Notes: generated from the sequence alone by a model not told the origin. DNA of 64,000 nt from Streptomyces sp. RerS4 (GCF_023515955.1 NZ_CP097322.1:1178001-1242000); one strand, 5' to 3'; positions 24,090 through 33,674 are shown, counted from the first letter of the stretch. Made by a program: numbers and translations.

Positions 24090-24613
24090 GCGCCGTGACG
24101 GACGCCCGGGAGGCGGGCGCGCGCGTCGAGGAGGTGCTCGACCGGCTGGCCGAGGCGGGGGACCGACGGGCGTGCGCCGCGGCCGAGGAACTGGTCCGCG
24201 TACTCATGGACTTCTACGGGGCCGGCCTCGCCCGGATCGTGGAACGCGCCGGGGCGGGCCCACTCGAACCGGTGCTGGGTGACGAGTTGGTGGCGAGCCT
24301 GCTGTCGCTGCACGGACTGCACCCCGAGGACGTCGAAACGCGGATCGGACGCGCGCTCGACGCGGCCGGGGGCGCCGTCGAGGTCACCGGCTTCGACGCG
24401 GGCACGGGTGTGCTGCGGGTACGGCCCCGGGCGGCGGCGTCCGGGGGATGCGGCTGCGGGAGCGACCCGGGCGCCGTCGCGCGTCCGCTGGAGGACGCGT
24501 TGGCCTGTTTCGCCCCCGAGGTGACGGAGGTGCTGACGGAGCCCGCGCCAGCGCCGGCGCCGCCGCTGCTCCAGATCGGGGTCCGCCCGCCCTCCCCGGT
24601 GCGGGTGCCGTGA
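24086..24613 (+). CDS. NifU-like C-terminal domain protein in the hydrogenase operon
   Basis: A 175-aa protein, coupled to hhyL by ATGA. The middle (ARIVERAGAGPLEPVLGDELVA, LSLHGLHPEDVETRIGRAL) resembles NifU/Nfu iron-sulfur scaffolds, but the usual CxxC is represented only by a Gly/Cys cluster (GGCGCG) near residue 125. Cofactor delivery to the hydrogenase small subunit is inferred. Nfu-like proteins are regularly found next to hhyL in actinobacteria. The C-terminus is Pro/Ala-rich. Confidence 0.75.
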   Translation: MSAVTDAREAGARVEEVLDRLAEAGDRRACAAAEELVRVLMDFYGAGLARIVERAGAGPLEPVLGDELVASLLSLHGLHPEDVETRIGRALDAAGGAVEVTGFDAGTGVLRVRPRAAASGGCGCGSDPGAVARPLEDALACFAPEVTEVLTEPAPAPAPPLLQIGVRPPSPVRVP

Positions 24614-25431
24614 AGGGGCCGGAGGCGGGGGCCGCGGGCGTACGAGGCAACGACGGCGGGGAGCCTGGCGCAGGCGGGACCGGGGTTCAGACGCCCGGCG
24701 CGAGCGACGCCGAGGTTGGGGAACCCGACGTACGCCGCGCCGGGCTGAAGGGGCTCGGCGTGCCGGGGCCGGCGGCGCGGGTGTCGGTGGGCGCCGTGGC
24801 GGGCTCGCGGCGGGGGTTGCGGCGGTTCACGGGGCCGCGCCCGCCCCGCCGGGAGGTCTGCGAACTGTGCGGGGTGACGGTGCCCGAGGAGGGCCACCGG
24901 CACCTCGTGGAGACCGAACGCCGGTCTCTCGTCTGCGCCTGCACCGCCTGCGCCCTGCTGTTCGACCGACCCGGGGCACGGACGGGGCGCTACCGGGCCG
25001 TCCCGAACCGCTGTCTCGCCGACCCGGGCCACGGGATCGACGACACCGCCTGGGAGGCGCTGCGGATCCCGGTGGGTGTCGCGTTTTTCTTCCACAACGC
25101 CGCGCTCGACCGGCTGGTGGCCCTCTACCCCAGTCCGGCGGGCGCCACCGAGAGCGAACTCGACCCGCGCACCTGGGAGAGCGTCCTCGGGGCCACTCGG
25201 CTGGCCGCGCTCGTCGAACCCGACGTGGAGGCCCTGCTGTTGCGCCGGACGGCGGGCGGCGGTAACACGTGCCACCTGGTGCCGATCGACATCTGCTACG
25301 AGCTGGTGGGGCGGATGCGGCTGCTGTGGCAGGGCTTCGACGGCGGGGCCGAGGCCCGAGCCGCCCTCGACGCCTTCTTCGCGCAGGTCGAGCGCAGGGC
25401 CCGCGTCCTGGAGGAGGAACCGGCGTCATGA
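24610..25431 (+). CDS. DUF5947 family protein (hydrogenase operon)
   Basis: A 273-aa protein of unknown function that travels with group 1h hydrogenase genes. The first 80 residues are Gly/Ala-rich and poorly conserved in appearance; the core starts at RRFTGPRPPRREVCELCG. It has two Cys pairs, CELCG and CACTAC, a likely zinc or Fe-S site, followed by an alpha/beta region ending in a helix (FFAQVERRARVLEEE). GTG 24610 overlaps the previous stop (GTGA). A role in hydrogenase assembly or electron transfer is inference. Confidence 0.75.
   Translation: MKGPEAGAAGVRGNDGGEPGAGGTGVQTPGASDAEVGEPDVRRAGLKGLGVPGPAARVSVGAVAGSRRGLRRFTGPRPPRREVCELCGVTVPEEGHRHLVETERRSLVCACTACALLFDRPGARTGRYRAVPNRCLADPGHGIDDTAWEALRIPVGVAFFFHNAALDRLVALYPSPAGATESELDPRTWESVLGATRLAALVEPDVEALLLRRTAGGGNTCHLVPIDICYELVGRMRLLWQGFDGGAEARAALDAFFAQVERRARVLEEEPAS
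25262..25275. promoter_or_regulatory. Dispersed palindrome site (GTAACACGTGCCAC)
   Basis: 12/14 match in the DUF5947 gene, codons GGT AAC ACG TGC. Confidence 0.55.
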
Positions 25432-26138
25432 CCACCCCCACCGCCGACCTCGGTTTCTCGTGTAACGGCGTGCGCGCCGACCCCTACGCCGCCGGCCCCA
25501 CCCTCGTCTTCCGCCTACGCGTCACCGCCGGGGCGGGCGTACGGGTCCACGCCCTCGCCCTGCGCTGCCAGCTGCGCATCGAGCCCGCCCGGCGGGAGTA
25601 CTCGGGCGCCGAGGCCGAGGGCCTGGCGGACCTGTTCGGGGAGCGCTCCCGTTGGGGCAACACGCTTCAGCCCCTTCAGTTCGCCCAGGTGTCGGTCATG
25701 GTGCCGAGCTTCACCGGGGAGACCGAGACCGATCTGGTCGTCCCGTGCACGTACGACATGGACATCGCGGCGACCCGCTACTTCCACGCCCTGGAGGAAG
25801 GCGAGGCGCCGCTGCTCATGCTGTTCTCCGGCACGGCCTTCACCGGCGCCGGCGGCTTCCGCGTCGAGCCGGTGCCCTGGGACCGCGAGGCCTCGTACCG
25901 GATGCCCGCCGCCGTTTGGCGCGCAATGATCGAGCAGCACTTCCCGGGTTGCGGCTGGCTGCGACTGCCCCGCGACACGATGGCGGAGCTGCTCGCCTTC
26001 CGCTCGCGCCACTCGCTCGCCTCCTGGGAGGCGACCGTACGCGCCCTGCTCGACGCCGCCGCCCCCGACCCCCCGGCGCCGCCGCGGCTGGGGGCCGTAC
26101 TCCCCCGGGTCGTCGTGACCGAGAGGACGGCCCCGTGA
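25428..26138 (+). CDS. DUF6084 family protein (hydrogenase operon)
   Basis: A 236-aa protein without recognised catalytic motifs, mostly beta-strand in appearance (FRLRVTAGAGVRVHALALRC, FAQVSVMVPSFTGETE). ATGA overlap with the gene before and GTGA overlap with the gene after show strict co-translation with the other unknown hydrogenase accessory genes. Family assignment is from recall of the Streptomyces hhy neighbourhood; function unknown. Confidence 0.7.
   Translation: MTTPTADLGFSCNGVRADPYAAGPTLVFRLRVTAGAGVRVHALALRCQLRIEPARREYSGAEAEGLADLFGERSRWGNTLQPLQFAQVSVMVPSFTGETETDLVVPCTYDMDIAATRYFHALEEGEAPLLMLFSGTAFTGAGGFRVEPVPWDREASYRMPAAVWRAMIEQHFPGCGWLRLPRDTMAELLAFRSRHSLASWEATVRALLDAAAPDPPAPPRLGAVLPRVVVTERTAP
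25453..25466. promoter_or_regulatory. Dispersed palindrome site (GTTTCTCGTGTAAC)
   Basis: 12/14 match at the 5' end of the DUF6084 gene, codons GGT TTC TCG TGT AAC. Confidence 0.55.
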
Positions 26139-27640
26139 CCCCGACCGACACGAGCACGGCGGCCCCGACCACCGAACACGACCCGGACTCCCTCTTCGCC
26201 ACCGCCCGGCACGTCGCCGACGCCGTCCTCTTCGAGGGGTACGTGCTCTACCCGTACCGGGCATCGGCGGCGAAGAACCGGATGCGCTGGCAGTTCGGCG
26301 TGCTGGTGCCGCCCGCGTGGGCCCCCGCCCAACAGGAGCCGACCTTCCAGCGGACCGAGATCCTGATGGAGCCCCGGGGCGCGGCCACGCTCCGGGCGGA
26401 GCTGCGCTTCCTGCACGCGCAGCGCCGTACCGTCCAAGAGGCCCGCCCCGATGGCGCGTTCGCCGAAGTGCCCGAACTCAACCTGCCAGACCGGGTGTTG
26501 CTTCCATGGGACGAAGGAACGGAGGAACGGATCGAACTCACCGTGGACGTAGCGGAATTGCTTGGTGGCGAGGTCGCCCTGCCGTTCACCCGCTCCTCCC
26601 GGGAGGAGATCGAGCCGGTGGCGGACGGCGCCGGCCGCATCGTCGGCCGGCTGGTACGGCGTACCGAACGCATCGACGGCCTCCTGCGGCTTTCCGCCAC
26701 CGAACTGGACGGTCCGTACCGCGTGTTGAAGCTGACGGCGGTGGTTGACAACACGAGTAACTGGCAGCCCGACACGGCCGAAGCCGGCCGTGAAGCGGCC
26801 CTGCCCCGTTCACTGGTCGCCGCCCACCTCCTGCTGGGGCTGAGCGCCGGTTCCTTCCTGTCGATGACCGATCCGCCCGAATGGGCCAAGGGAGCCGTCG
26901 CCGACTGCGAGAACCGGCACACCTGGCCGGTGCTGGCGGGCGCCCCCGACCGCGCGGACGTGGTCCTCTCCTCCCCGATCATCCTGGAGGACCACCCGTC
27001 CATCGCCCCCGAGAGCGCCGGCACGATGTACGACGCCCTGGAGATCGACGAGATCCTCGCGCTGCGCACCGCGACCCTCACCGAGCAGGAGAAACGCGAG
27101 GCGCGCGGTACGGACCCCCGTGCGGCCGCCGTGATCGACATGGCGGACTCGATGCCGCCCGAGGTGCTGGAACGGCTCCACGGCGCGGTACGCGCCCTAC
27201 GGGAGATCACCGGGCCGCACACGCCTCCGACCCTCGCGGAACCGGCCTTCAAAAAGGACGTGTTCCGACCCGACACGCCCTGGTGGGACCCGGTCGGCGC
27301 GCAGCGCTCAGCCCCGGGCCCCACCACCACCACCACCACCGCGTCCGCGTCCGCGTCCGACAACCCCGCCGCGACGGACCACGACCGGATCATGGTCGAC
27401 GGCATCCCCGTCGGCCTCGGCAGCCGGGTGCTGCTGCGGCCCGGCCTGCGGCGCACCGACGCGCAGGACCTCTTCGTCCGGGGCCGGGCGGCGCTGGTCG
27501 AAGCCGTCCTGCACGACGTGGACGGCGGAGTGCACCTCGCCGTCACCGTGGAGGGCGACCCGGGGGCCGACATCCGCCGGGAGCAGGGCCGGTTCCTGTA
27601 CTTCCAGCCCGACGAGGTCACGCCGTTGGAGGGGCCGTGA
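26135..27640 (+). CDS. Uncharacterised 501-aa protein of the hydrogenase operon
   Basis: I do not recognise a named domain. The N-terminal half is beta-rich (FEGYVLYPYRASAAKNRMRWQFGVL, FQRTEILMEPRGAATLRAEL) and the C-terminal part contains VMVDGIPVGLGSRVLLRPG-like strands that resemble a small barrel. A Thr/Ala/Ser-rich linker lies around residues 390-410. It is tied to its neighbours by GTGA overlaps at both ends. Proteins of this type are found repeatedly with group 1h hydrogenases, so a structural or maturation role is likely but undemonstrated. Confidence 0.7.
   Translation: MTPTDTSTAAPTTEHDPDSLFATARHVADAVLFEGYVLYPYRASAAKNRMRWQFGVLVPPAWAPAQQEPTFQRTEILMEPRGAATLRAELRFLHAQRRTVQEARPDGAFAEVPELNLPDRVLLPWDEGTEERIELTVDVAELLGGEVALPFTRSSREEIEPVADGAGRIVGRLVRRTERIDGLLRLSATELDGPYRVLKLTAVVDNTSNWQPDTAEAGREAALPRSLVAAHLLLGLSAGSFLSMTDPPEWAKGAVADCENRHTWPVLAGAPDRADVVLSSPIILEDHPSIAPESAGTMYDALEIDEILALRTATLTEQEKREARGTDPRAAAVIDMADSMPPEVLERLHGAVRALREITGPHTPPTLAEPAFKKDVFRPDTPWWDPVGAQRSAPGPTTTTTTASASASDNPAATDHDRIMVDGIPVGLGSRVLLRPGLRRTDAQDLFVRGRAALVEAVLHDVDGGVHLAVTVEGDPGADIRREQGRFLYFQPDEVTPLEGP
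26748..26761. promoter_or_regulatory. Dispersed palindrome (ACAACACGAGTAAC)
   Basis: 11/14 match in the 501-aa gene, codons GAC AAC ACG AGT AAC; same ACGAG variant core as the 5357 site. Confidence 0.45.
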
Positions 27641-28245
27641 ACGACGCGACGCGCGGCAGGGTGTTGGTCGCCGGGATCGGCAACCTCTTCCTCGGCGACG
27701 ACGGTTTCGGCGTCGAGGCGGTGCGCGCGCTCTCCGCGCGCCCGCTGCCCGGACACGTCGAGGTGGTGGACTTCGGGGTGCGCGGGGTGCACCTGGCGTA
27801 CCAGCTGCTCGACGGCTACGAGACCCTCGTACTGGTCGACGCCACCGCGCGCGGCGGTGCCCCCGGCACGTTGTACCTGATCGAAGCAGGGCCGGCGGCG
27901 GACGGGACGGCGGGCGGGACGGCGGGCGCCGTGGAGCCCGGAGCCGCCGTGCTGGACGGCCACCACATGTCCCCCGACACCGTTCTCGCCCTGCTGGGCA
28001 CGCTGTGCGCCGGAACGGGTACCGCCCCGCCCCGGCGCACGCTGGTCGTCGGCTGCGAGCCCGCCTGCGTCGAGGAGGGCATCGGGCTGAGTCCGGCGGT
28101 GGCGGCGGCGGTGCCGGGGGCGGTCCGGATGGTCCTGGACCTGTTGGACCCCGACGCGGTCCCCGCCGCCCGGCTCGACGTGGAACCCACCGCACCGGCG
28201 GCGGTCGTGGCGGGGGGCCGTCCTGATCCGAGGAGCGACCCGTGA
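27637..28245 (+). CDS. Hydrogenase maturation protease (HyaD/HybD-like)
   Basis: A 202-aa endopeptidase of family M52 that removes the C-terminal tail of the large subunit once nickel is inserted. The diagnostic GIGNLFLGDDGFGVEAV at residues 13-29 contains the metal-binding acidic residue, with further conserved DFGVRG, LVDATARGG and HHMSP. GTG 27637 overlaps the previous stop. The C-terminus carries a Pro/Ala extension that may be disordered. The substrate is inferred to be the large subunit encoded upstream. Confidence 0.92.
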   Translation: MNDATRGRVLVAGIGNLFLGDDGFGVEAVRALSARPLPGHVEVVDFGVRGVHLAYQLLDGYETLVLVDATARGGAPGTLYLIEAGPAADGTAGGTAGAVEPGAAVLDGHHMSPDTVLALLGTLCAGTGTAPPRRTLVVGCEPACVEEGIGLSPAVAAAVPGAVRMVLDLLDPDAVPAARLDVEPTAPAAVVAGGRPDPRSDP

Positions 28246-28301
28246 GGACGATGAAGAGAACGAAGACAGCGCGGAGAACGAGGAGAACGAGGAGAACGCC
28301 C

Positions 28302-28409
28302 GTGAAGAAGTCCGTCGTCGGCACGGTCGCCGCCGCCCTGGTCGTGGCCGCCGTATTGGTCCAGGTCCTCCCGGATCTCAAGCGCTACCTGCGGATCAGC
28401 CGTATGTGA
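28302..28409 (+). CDS. 35-aa single-pass membrane peptide (DUF6893-like)
   Basis: GTG 28302 has GAGGAG about 8 bases upstream and encodes 35 residues: a KK start, one hydrophobic helix (VVGTVAAALVVAAVLVQVL, residues 5-23) and a basic tail (KRYLRISRM). An in-frame ATG at 28251 would add a low-complexity Arg/Thr stretch and is less likely. Small proteins of this kind (DUF6893) occur next to hydrogenase genes in Streptomyces. A membrane tether for the otherwise soluble hydrogenase is a plausible but untested role. Confidence 0.65.
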   Translation: MKKSVVGTVAAALVVAAVLVQVLPDLKRYLRISRM

Positions 28410-28559
28410 CACCACTCGAGCCGGCACGCCCTCGGACCGAGCCCGCACCCGTCGCACGCCCCGCGCCCGAATGGCGTACGGGGCGTGCGACGCGTCGGCG
28501 TGGCCGCCCGCGCCGGGTGCGTCCGGCCGCTGTAATGAGCGGCGGCAGGACGGAGTCCG

Positions 28560-28958
28560 ATGCACGAGATGTCGATCGCCATGGCCGTCGTGGGCCAGGT
28601 GGAAGAAGCCGCGGGGGCCGGTGGGGCGCGCACGGTAAATCGTGTAACCCTCCAGGTCGGCGAACTGGCCGGCGTCGTACCGGACTCGCTCGCCTTCTGC
28701 TTCGAACTGGCCTGCGCCGGCACGGTGCTGGAGGGCGCGGAGCTCGTCACGCACCCCGTGCCGGCCCGTGCCCGGTGCGGCGCGTGCGCACACGAGTGGG
28801 CCGTGGGCATGCCCCCCGATCTGTGCTGCCCCGGCTGCCGTCAGGCCTCGGACGTAGAGCTGCTCTCGGGCCGTGAGCTGCGGATCCTCAGCGTGAGCTG
28901 GGAAGACGACCCCGACTGCCCCGGCCCCGCCCGCGAACCCATCTCCGAGGAGGCCTGA
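28560..28958 (+). CDS. hypA: HypA nickel metallochaperone
   Basis: A 132-aa protein beginning MHEMSIA, whose His2 binds nickel. The zinc site has two CxxC pairs, CGAC and CPGC. HypA with HypB inserts nickel into the large subunit. It begins 150 bp after the small membrane peptide, the widest gap in the operon, so an internal promoter is possible. Four bases separate it from hypB. Confidence 0.95.
   Translation: MHEMSIAMAVVGQVEEAAGAGGARTVNRVTLQVGELAGVVPDSLAFCFELACAGTVLEGAELVTHPVPARARCGACAHEWAVGMPPDLCCPGCRQASDVELLSGRELRILSVSWEDDPDCPGPAREPISEEA
28635..28648. promoter_or_regulatory. Dispersed palindrome site (GTAAATCGTGTAAC)
   Basis: 12/14 match in hypA; codons GTA AAT CGT GTA (VNRV) are all A/T-ending or rare. 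Confidence 0.6.
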
Positions 28959-28962
28959 ATCC

Positions 28963-29844
28963 ATGTGCCGAGTGGTCGATCTGCGGCAGGCGGTACTCGC
29001 CAAGAACGACATGGCGGCGCACACCCTGCGCGCGGAACTCACCGCGCGCGGAACCGCCGTCGTCAACCTGCTGTCCAGTCCCGGCAGCGGCAAGACGGCG
29101 CTGCTGGAGCGTGAACTGCTCCGCGCCCGGGAACGGGGCGTCCCGGTCGCGGCGCTCACCGCGGACCTCGCGACCGAGAACGACGCGCTGCGGCTGGCGC
29201 GTTCGGGCGTACCGGTCAAGCAGGTCCTCACCGACGGGCTCTGTCATCTGGAGGCCTCGATGCTGGGCCGCCACCTGAACGGTTGGCTGCCCGCCGACAC
29301 CCGCCTGCTGTTCGTGGAGAACGTCGGCAACCTCGTCTGCCCGGCCTCCTACGACCTCGGCGAATCCCTCCGGGTGGTGCTCGCCTCGGTCACGGAGGGC
29401 GAGGACAAGCCGCTGAAGTACCCGACGGCCTTCGGGCTCGCCCAGCTGGTGTTGGTCACCAAGACGGACATCGCCGAGGCCGTCGAGTTCGACGAGGCCA
29501 CCTTCCGGGCGAACGTCCAGCGCGTCAACCCCGGCGTGGAGGTGGCACTGACCTCCGCCCGCACGGGTGAAGGCGTCGGCCTGCTCCTGGAACGGGCGCT
29601 GGCCGTCGCCTCGGGCGCGAGCACGCACCTGCCGGTCATGGCCCGCGAGCAGGCGCACACCGACGGCCGCGCGCACGACCACCACCGTCATCACCCTCAC
29701 AGCCATGACCACGCCCATGACCACGGCCATGACCACGGTGACAAGGAGGATCACGGTCACGTCCACCTCCCCGCGCACGCGCCCACCGAACCCGCCGGCT
29801 CCGATCCGAGCCACTCCCCCCGGCCCGTGGCGCAGACCCGCTGA
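28963..29844 (+). CDS. hypB: HypB GTPase for nickel insertion, with C-terminal His-rich tail
   Basis: A 293-aa SIMIBI GTPase. P-loop SSPGSGKT lies at about residue 43, [16 protein letters not shown] is the metal-binding switch, and KTDIAEA is the base-specificity motif. It begins MCRVVDL, with one Cys near the N-terminus. About 20 histidines, alternating with Asp, Gly and Ala, lie in residues 222-270 at the C-terminal side. In many HypB proteins the His-rich nickel store is N-terminal, so the position is unusual. TGATG overlap with hypF. Confidence 0.95.
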   Translation: MCRVVDLRQAVLAKNDMAAHTLRAELTARGTAVVNLLSSPGSGKTALLERELLRARERGVPVAALTADLATENDALRLARSGVPVKQVLTDGLCHLEASMLGRHLNGWLPADTRLLFVENVGNLVCPASYDLGESLRVVLASVTEGEDKPLKYPTAFGLAQLVLVTKTDIAEAVEFDEATFRANVQRVNPGVEVALTSARTGEGVGLLLERALAVASGASTHLPVMAREQAHTDGRAHDHHRHHPHSHDHAHDHGHDHGDKEDHGHVHLPAHAPTEPAGSDPSHSPRPVAQTR

Positions 29845-32255
29845 TGGAGGCGGTGCAGCGCCGCCGGGTGACCGTACGGGGCGTGGTGCAGGGCGTCGGT
29901 TTCCGCCCCTATGTGTACGTACGCGCCACCGGACTGGGCCTCGCCGGTCACGTCACCAACACCCCCGAGGGCGTCGTCGCGGAGGTGGAGGGCGCCCCGG
30001 CCGCGGTGCGGGAGTTCTGCGAGCGGCTGGCGGCGGACGCGCCGCCGCTGGCCGTCGTGGACGCCGTCGACCACTGCGAGGTGCCCCTCGCGGGCGGGTC
30101 CGGATTCACGATCGTCGCCTCGCGCTCCGGCGGCCCGGCCCGCACCCTCGTCTCCCCGGACGTGGCCACCTGCGCCGACTGCCTGGCCGAGCTCGTGGAC
30201 CCCGCCGACCGGCGCCACCGTCACCCGTTCATCACCTGCACGCATTGCGGACCGCGCTTCACCATCGTCACCGGGCTGCCGTACGACCGCGTCCACACCA
30301 CCATGGCCCGCTTCCCGATGTGCCCCGATTGCGCGCGGGAGTACGAGGATCCGGCCGACCGGCGGTTCCACGCCCAGCCGGTCTCCTGCCCGGCCTGCGG
30401 GCCCCGGCTGCGACTGCTCGCCGGCCGTCCGCCGCGCGAGGTGACCGGCAGCGATCCGATCGTCGGGGCCCGCCGGCTGTTGGCGGAGGGTGCGGTCCTG
30501 GCGGTGAAGGGGCTCGGCGGCTACCACCTGGCGTGCGACGCCTCGAATCCGGTGGCGGTCGCGGAATTGCGGCGGCGCAAAGGGCGCGGGGACAAGCCGT
30601 TCGCGTTGATGGCCCGGGACCTGGCGGAGGTGGAACGCCTCGCGCCGGTCGGCCCCGGTGAGCGGGAGCTGCTCGTCGGCGGGGTCCGGCCCATCGTCCT
30701 GCTGCGTCGCCGCCGCGCGGGGGCGGGGGCGGGGGTGGGCGGCCTGGTGGGGCGGGTCGACGCCGTCGCGCCGGGCAGTCCCGACCTCGGTGTGATGCTC
30801 CCGTACACGCCGGTACACCACCTGCTGCTGGGTGTGTCCGGCGACCTGGACGGGCCGCGGCTGCTGGTGATGACCAGCGGAAACCTGTCGGGCGAGCCCA
30901 TCGTCACCGACGACGCCGAGGCCCTGGAACGGTTGGGCGGCATCGCGGACGCCTGGCTGACGCACGACCGGCCGATCCACGTGCCCTGCGACGATTCCGT
31001 CGTACGGGTCTGCGACGGCGAGCCGCTCGTCCTGCGTCGGGCCCGGGGGTACGCGCCGCTGCCGTTGTCGCTGCCGTTGCCGGTACCGGCCGTGCTCGCG
31101 GTGGGCGGGGACCTCAAGAACACGTTCTGTCTCGGTGAGGGCCGCAGGGCGTGGCTGTCGGCGCACATCGGCGACATGGACGACCTGGCGACGTTGCGCG
31201 CCTTCGCGGGGGCGGAACGGCAGTTGGAGTCGATCACGGGGGTCGCTCCGGTGTTGCTCGCCGCCGACCGGCATCCCGGCTACCGGTCGGGACGCTGGGC
31301 GCGCGAACACGCGGGGGAACGCCCTTTGGCGCGCGTCCAGCACCATCACGCGCACGTCGCGTCCGCGATGACCGAGCACGGCCTCGACGGCTCGCGGCCG
31401 GTGATCGGCGTCGCCTTCGACGGCACCGGGTACGGCGACGACGGGGCGGTGTGGGGCGGGGAGTTCCTCGTCGCCGACTACGCGGGTTACACGCGTTATG
31501 CGCATCTCGCCTACGCGCCCTTGCCGGGCGGTGACGCTGCCGTGCGTCGCCCGTACCGGATGGCGCTGTCGTGGTTGCGCGCGGCGGGACTGCCCTGGAG
31601 CCCGGACCTGCCGTGCGTGGCGGCGTGCCCGCCGGCGGAGTCGCGGGTTCTGGAGACCCAGTTGGAGCGGGGGCTGAACTGTGTCCCGACCTCCAGCATG
31701 GGCCGGCTCTTCGACGCGGTTTCCTCCCTGGCGGGGGTCTGCCACGAGGCCGGGTACGAGGCCCAGGCCGCGATCGAGCTGGAGGCGGCCGCCTGCGCCG
31801 CGCCGGACGGCGCTCCCGCCGATGCCCGTTACACGTTTGACCTGCGGCCGCCGTCGGCGGGCGCCGAGGGGCCCGTCGTCGCGGACCCGGCGCCCGTCCT
31901 GGCGGCGGTGGTGGCCGACGTACGGGCCGGCGTGGCCCCCGCCGTGATCGCCGCCCGCTTCCACGCCGGCGTGGCAGCCCTCGTCGGCGAGGTGTGCGGG
32001 CTCGCGCGGGACCGACACGGCCCGGACACCGTCGCCCTGACGGGCGGGGTCTTCGCCAACCGCCTACTGGCCGAGGCCTGCGCGCACGAGTTGCGCGGGC
32101 GGGGCTTCACGGTCCTCCGGCACTCCCGGGTGCCACCCGGCGACGGCGGTCTGGCACTCGGCCAGCTCATGGTCGCGGCGGCCGTTACACGCGTTATGGA
32201 TCATCCACAGCGAGGAGAAGCCCATGTGCCTGGCGGTACCCGGCAGAGTGCTTGA
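29844..32255 (+). CDS. hypF: HypF carbamoyltransferase
   Basis: An 803-aa protein that uses carbamoyl phosphate and ATP to carbamoylate the C-terminal cysteine of HypE, the precursor of the cyanide ligands. Order of domains: acylphosphatase ([13 protein letters not shown]), zinc-finger pairs (CADC, CTHCGPR, CPDC, CPACGPR), YrdC-like region, and Kae1-like region with HHHAHVAS and [12 protein letters not shown] 29844 overlaps the hypB stop. Its end overlaps hypC by 32 bases. Three palindrome sites lie in its 3' third. Confidence 0.95.
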   Translation: MEAVQRRRVTVRGVVQGVGFRPYVYVRATGLGLAGHVTNTPEGVVAEVEGAPAAVREFCERLAADAPPLAVVDAVDHCEVPLAGGSGFTIVASRSGGPARTLVSPDVATCADCLAELVDPADRRHRHPFITCTHCGPRFTIVTGLPYDRVHTTMARFPMCPDCAREYEDPADRRFHAQPVSCPACGPRLRLLAGRPPREVTGSDPIVGARRLLAEGAVLAVKGLGGYHLACDASNPVAVAELRRRKGRGDKPFALMARDLAEVERLAPVGPGERELLVGGVRPIVLLRRRRAGAGAGVGGLVGRVDAVAPGSPDLGVMLPYTPVHHLLLGVSGDLDGPRLLVMTSGNLSGEPIVTDDAEALERLGGIADAWLTHDRPIHVPCDDSVVRVCDGEPLVLRRARGYAPLPLSLPLPVPAVLAVGGDLKNTFCLGEGRRAWLSAHIGDMDDLATLRAFAGAERQLESITGVAPVLLAADRHPGYRSGRWAREHAGERPLARVQHHHAHVASAMTEHGLDGSRPVIGVAFDGTGYGDDGAVWGGEFLVADYAGYTRYAHLAYAPLPGGDAAVRRPYRMALSWLRAAGLPWSPDLPCVAACPPAESRVLETQLERGLNCVPTSSMGRLFDAVSSLAGVCHEAGYEAQAAIELEAAACAAPDGAPADARYTFDLRPPSAGAEGPVVADPAPVLAAVVADVRAGVAPAVIAARFHAGVAALVGEVCGLARDRHGPDTVALTGGVFANRLLAEACAHELRGRGFTVLRHSRVPPGDGGLALGQLMVAAAVTRVMDHPQRGEAHVPGGTRQSA
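31486..31499. promoter_or_regulatory. Dispersed palindrome site (GTTACACGCGTTAT)
   Basis: 12/14 match in hypF, codons GGT TAC ACG CGT TAT. Confidence 0.55.
31828..31841. promoter_or_regulatory. Dispersed palindrome site (GTTACACGTTTGAC)
   Basis: 12/14 match in hypF, codons CGT TAC ACG TTT. Confidence 0.5.
32184..32197. promoter_or_regulatory. Dispersed palindrome site (GTTACACGCGTTAT)
   Basis: 12/14; the same 14-mer as at 31486 but in a different reading frame (GTT ACA CGC GTT ATG, VTRVM), showing that the DNA rather than the peptide is repeated. It lies 27 bp before the hypC start. Confidence 0.6.
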
Positions 32256-32544
32256 GATCGGGGAGAGGGACGGCACCCGCATGGCCACCGTCGACTTCGG
32301 CGGCGTACAGAAGGAGGTGTGCCTGGAGTACCTCCCGGACCTCCGGGTCGGCGAGTACGCCATCGTCCACGTGGGCTTCGCCCTCCAGCGGCTGGACGAG
32401 GAGTCGGCACTGAAGACCCTCGGACTCTTCGCTGAACTCGGCATGCTGCAAGAGGAGTTCGGCGATCCCTGGGAGGCGGCGGCAGAAGCCGGCGGCGCCC
32501 CGTGGCCCACCGACGAGACCCGGCAGGAGGAAGCGCAGCGGTGA
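32224..32544 (+). CDS. hypC: HypC hydrogenase assembly chaperone
   Basis: A 106-aa HypC/HupF protein beginning MCLAVPGRV; Cys2 binds the Fe(CN)2CO unit shared with HypD. GAGGAGAA precedes the ATG, which lies inside the 3' end of hypF. Longer than the usual 75-90 aa because of a C-terminal acidic extension ([15 protein letters not shown]). Confidence 0.94.
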   Translation: MCLAVPGRVLEIGERDGTRMATVDFGGVQKEVCLEYLPDLRVGEYAIVHVGFALQRLDEESALKTLGLFAELGMLQEEFGDPWEAAAEAGGAPWPTDETRQEEAQR

Positions 32545-33674
32545 AGTACATCGACGAGTTCCATGACCCCGAGCTGGCCCGCCGGCTCCTCGACGACATC
32601 CACGCCACGGTGACCCGTCCCTGGGCCCTGATGGAGGTCTGCGGCGGCCAGACCCACACCATCATCCGACACGGCATCGACCAACTGCTTCCCGAACAGG
32701 TGGAGTTGATCCACGGTCCGGGCTGTCCGGTGTGCGTCACCCCGCTGGAGGTCATCGACAAGGCCCTGGAGATCGCCTCTCGCCCCGAGGTGATCTTCTG
32801 CTCCTTCGGGGACATGCTCCGCGTGCCCGGCACCGGCCGTGACCTCTTCCAGGTCCGCAGCGAGGGCGGCGACGTACGGGTCGTCTACTCACCTCTCGAC
32901 GCACTCAAGATCGCGCGGCAGAATCCGGAGCGGCAGGTGGTGTTCTTCGGCATCGGCTTCGAGACGACCGCCCCGCCCAACGCCATGACGGTCTACCAGG
33001 CGAAGAAGCTGGGGATCGCCAACTTCAGCTTGCTCGTGTCACACGTGCGGGTCCCCCCGGCGATCGAGGCGATCATGCGCTCGCCGAGCTGTCGGGTGCA
33101 GGGCTTCCTGGCCGCCGGGCACGTGTGCAGCGTCATGGGCATGGCCGAGTACCCCGAGTTGGCGGCCCGCCACCGCGTGCCGATCGTCGTGACGGGCTTC
33201 GAACCGTTGGACATCCTGGAGGGCGTACGCCGCACCGTGCGGCAGCTGGAACGCGGCGAGCACACCGTCGACAACGCCTACGCCCGCGCCGTCCGGCCGG
33301 AAGGCAATCCCGCCGCGCTGGCCATGCTGGAGGACGTGTTCGAGGTCACCGACCGGGCCTGGCGGGGCATCGGTGTCATTCCGGAGAGTGGGTGGCGATT
33401 GTCGTCGCGCTACCGGGAGTTCGACGCCGAGCACCGGTTCTCCGTCACCGGCATCACCACGCGGGAGCCGGCCGCCTGCCGCAGTGGCGAGGTGCTCCAG
33501 GGGCTGCTGAAGCCTCACGAGTGCGAGGCCTTCGGTGGTCTGTGCACCCCGCGCAACCCGCTCGGTGCCACGATGGTGTCCAGCGAGGGGGCGTGCGCCG
33601 CGTACTACCTCTACCGGCGGCTGGACCTCCAGGCCGCGCCGAACACCTCGCGGGAGGCGAGCCCCGTTGCCTGA
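32541..33674 (+). CDS. hypD: HypD Fe-S scaffold for Fe(CN)2CO assembly
   Basis: A 377-aa protein. Conserved cysteine motifs are [18 protein letters not shown] and [16 protein letters not shown]. HypD with HypC builds the Fe(CN)2CO group. GTG 32541 overlaps the hypC stop (GTGA); a longer in-frame ATG at 32502 lies within hypC and adds non-homologous residues. Confidence 0.95.
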   Translation: MKYIDEFHDPELARRLLDDIHATVTRPWALMEVCGGQTHTIIRHGIDQLLPEQVELIHGPGCPVCVTPLEVIDKALEIASRPEVIFCSFGDMLRVPGTGRDLFQVRSEGGDVRVVYSPLDALKIARQNPERQVVFFGIGFETTAPPNAMTVYQAKKLGIANFSLLVSHVRVPPAIEAIMRSPSCRVQGFLAAGHVCSVMGMAEYPELAARHRVPIVVTGFEPLDILEGVRRTVRQLERGEHTVDNAYARAVRPEGNPAALAMLEDVFEVTDRAWRGIGVIPESGWRLSSRYREFDAEHRFSVTGITTREPAACRSGEVLQGLLKPHECEAFGGLCTPRNPLGATMVSSEGACAAYYLYRRLDLQAAPNTSREASPVA

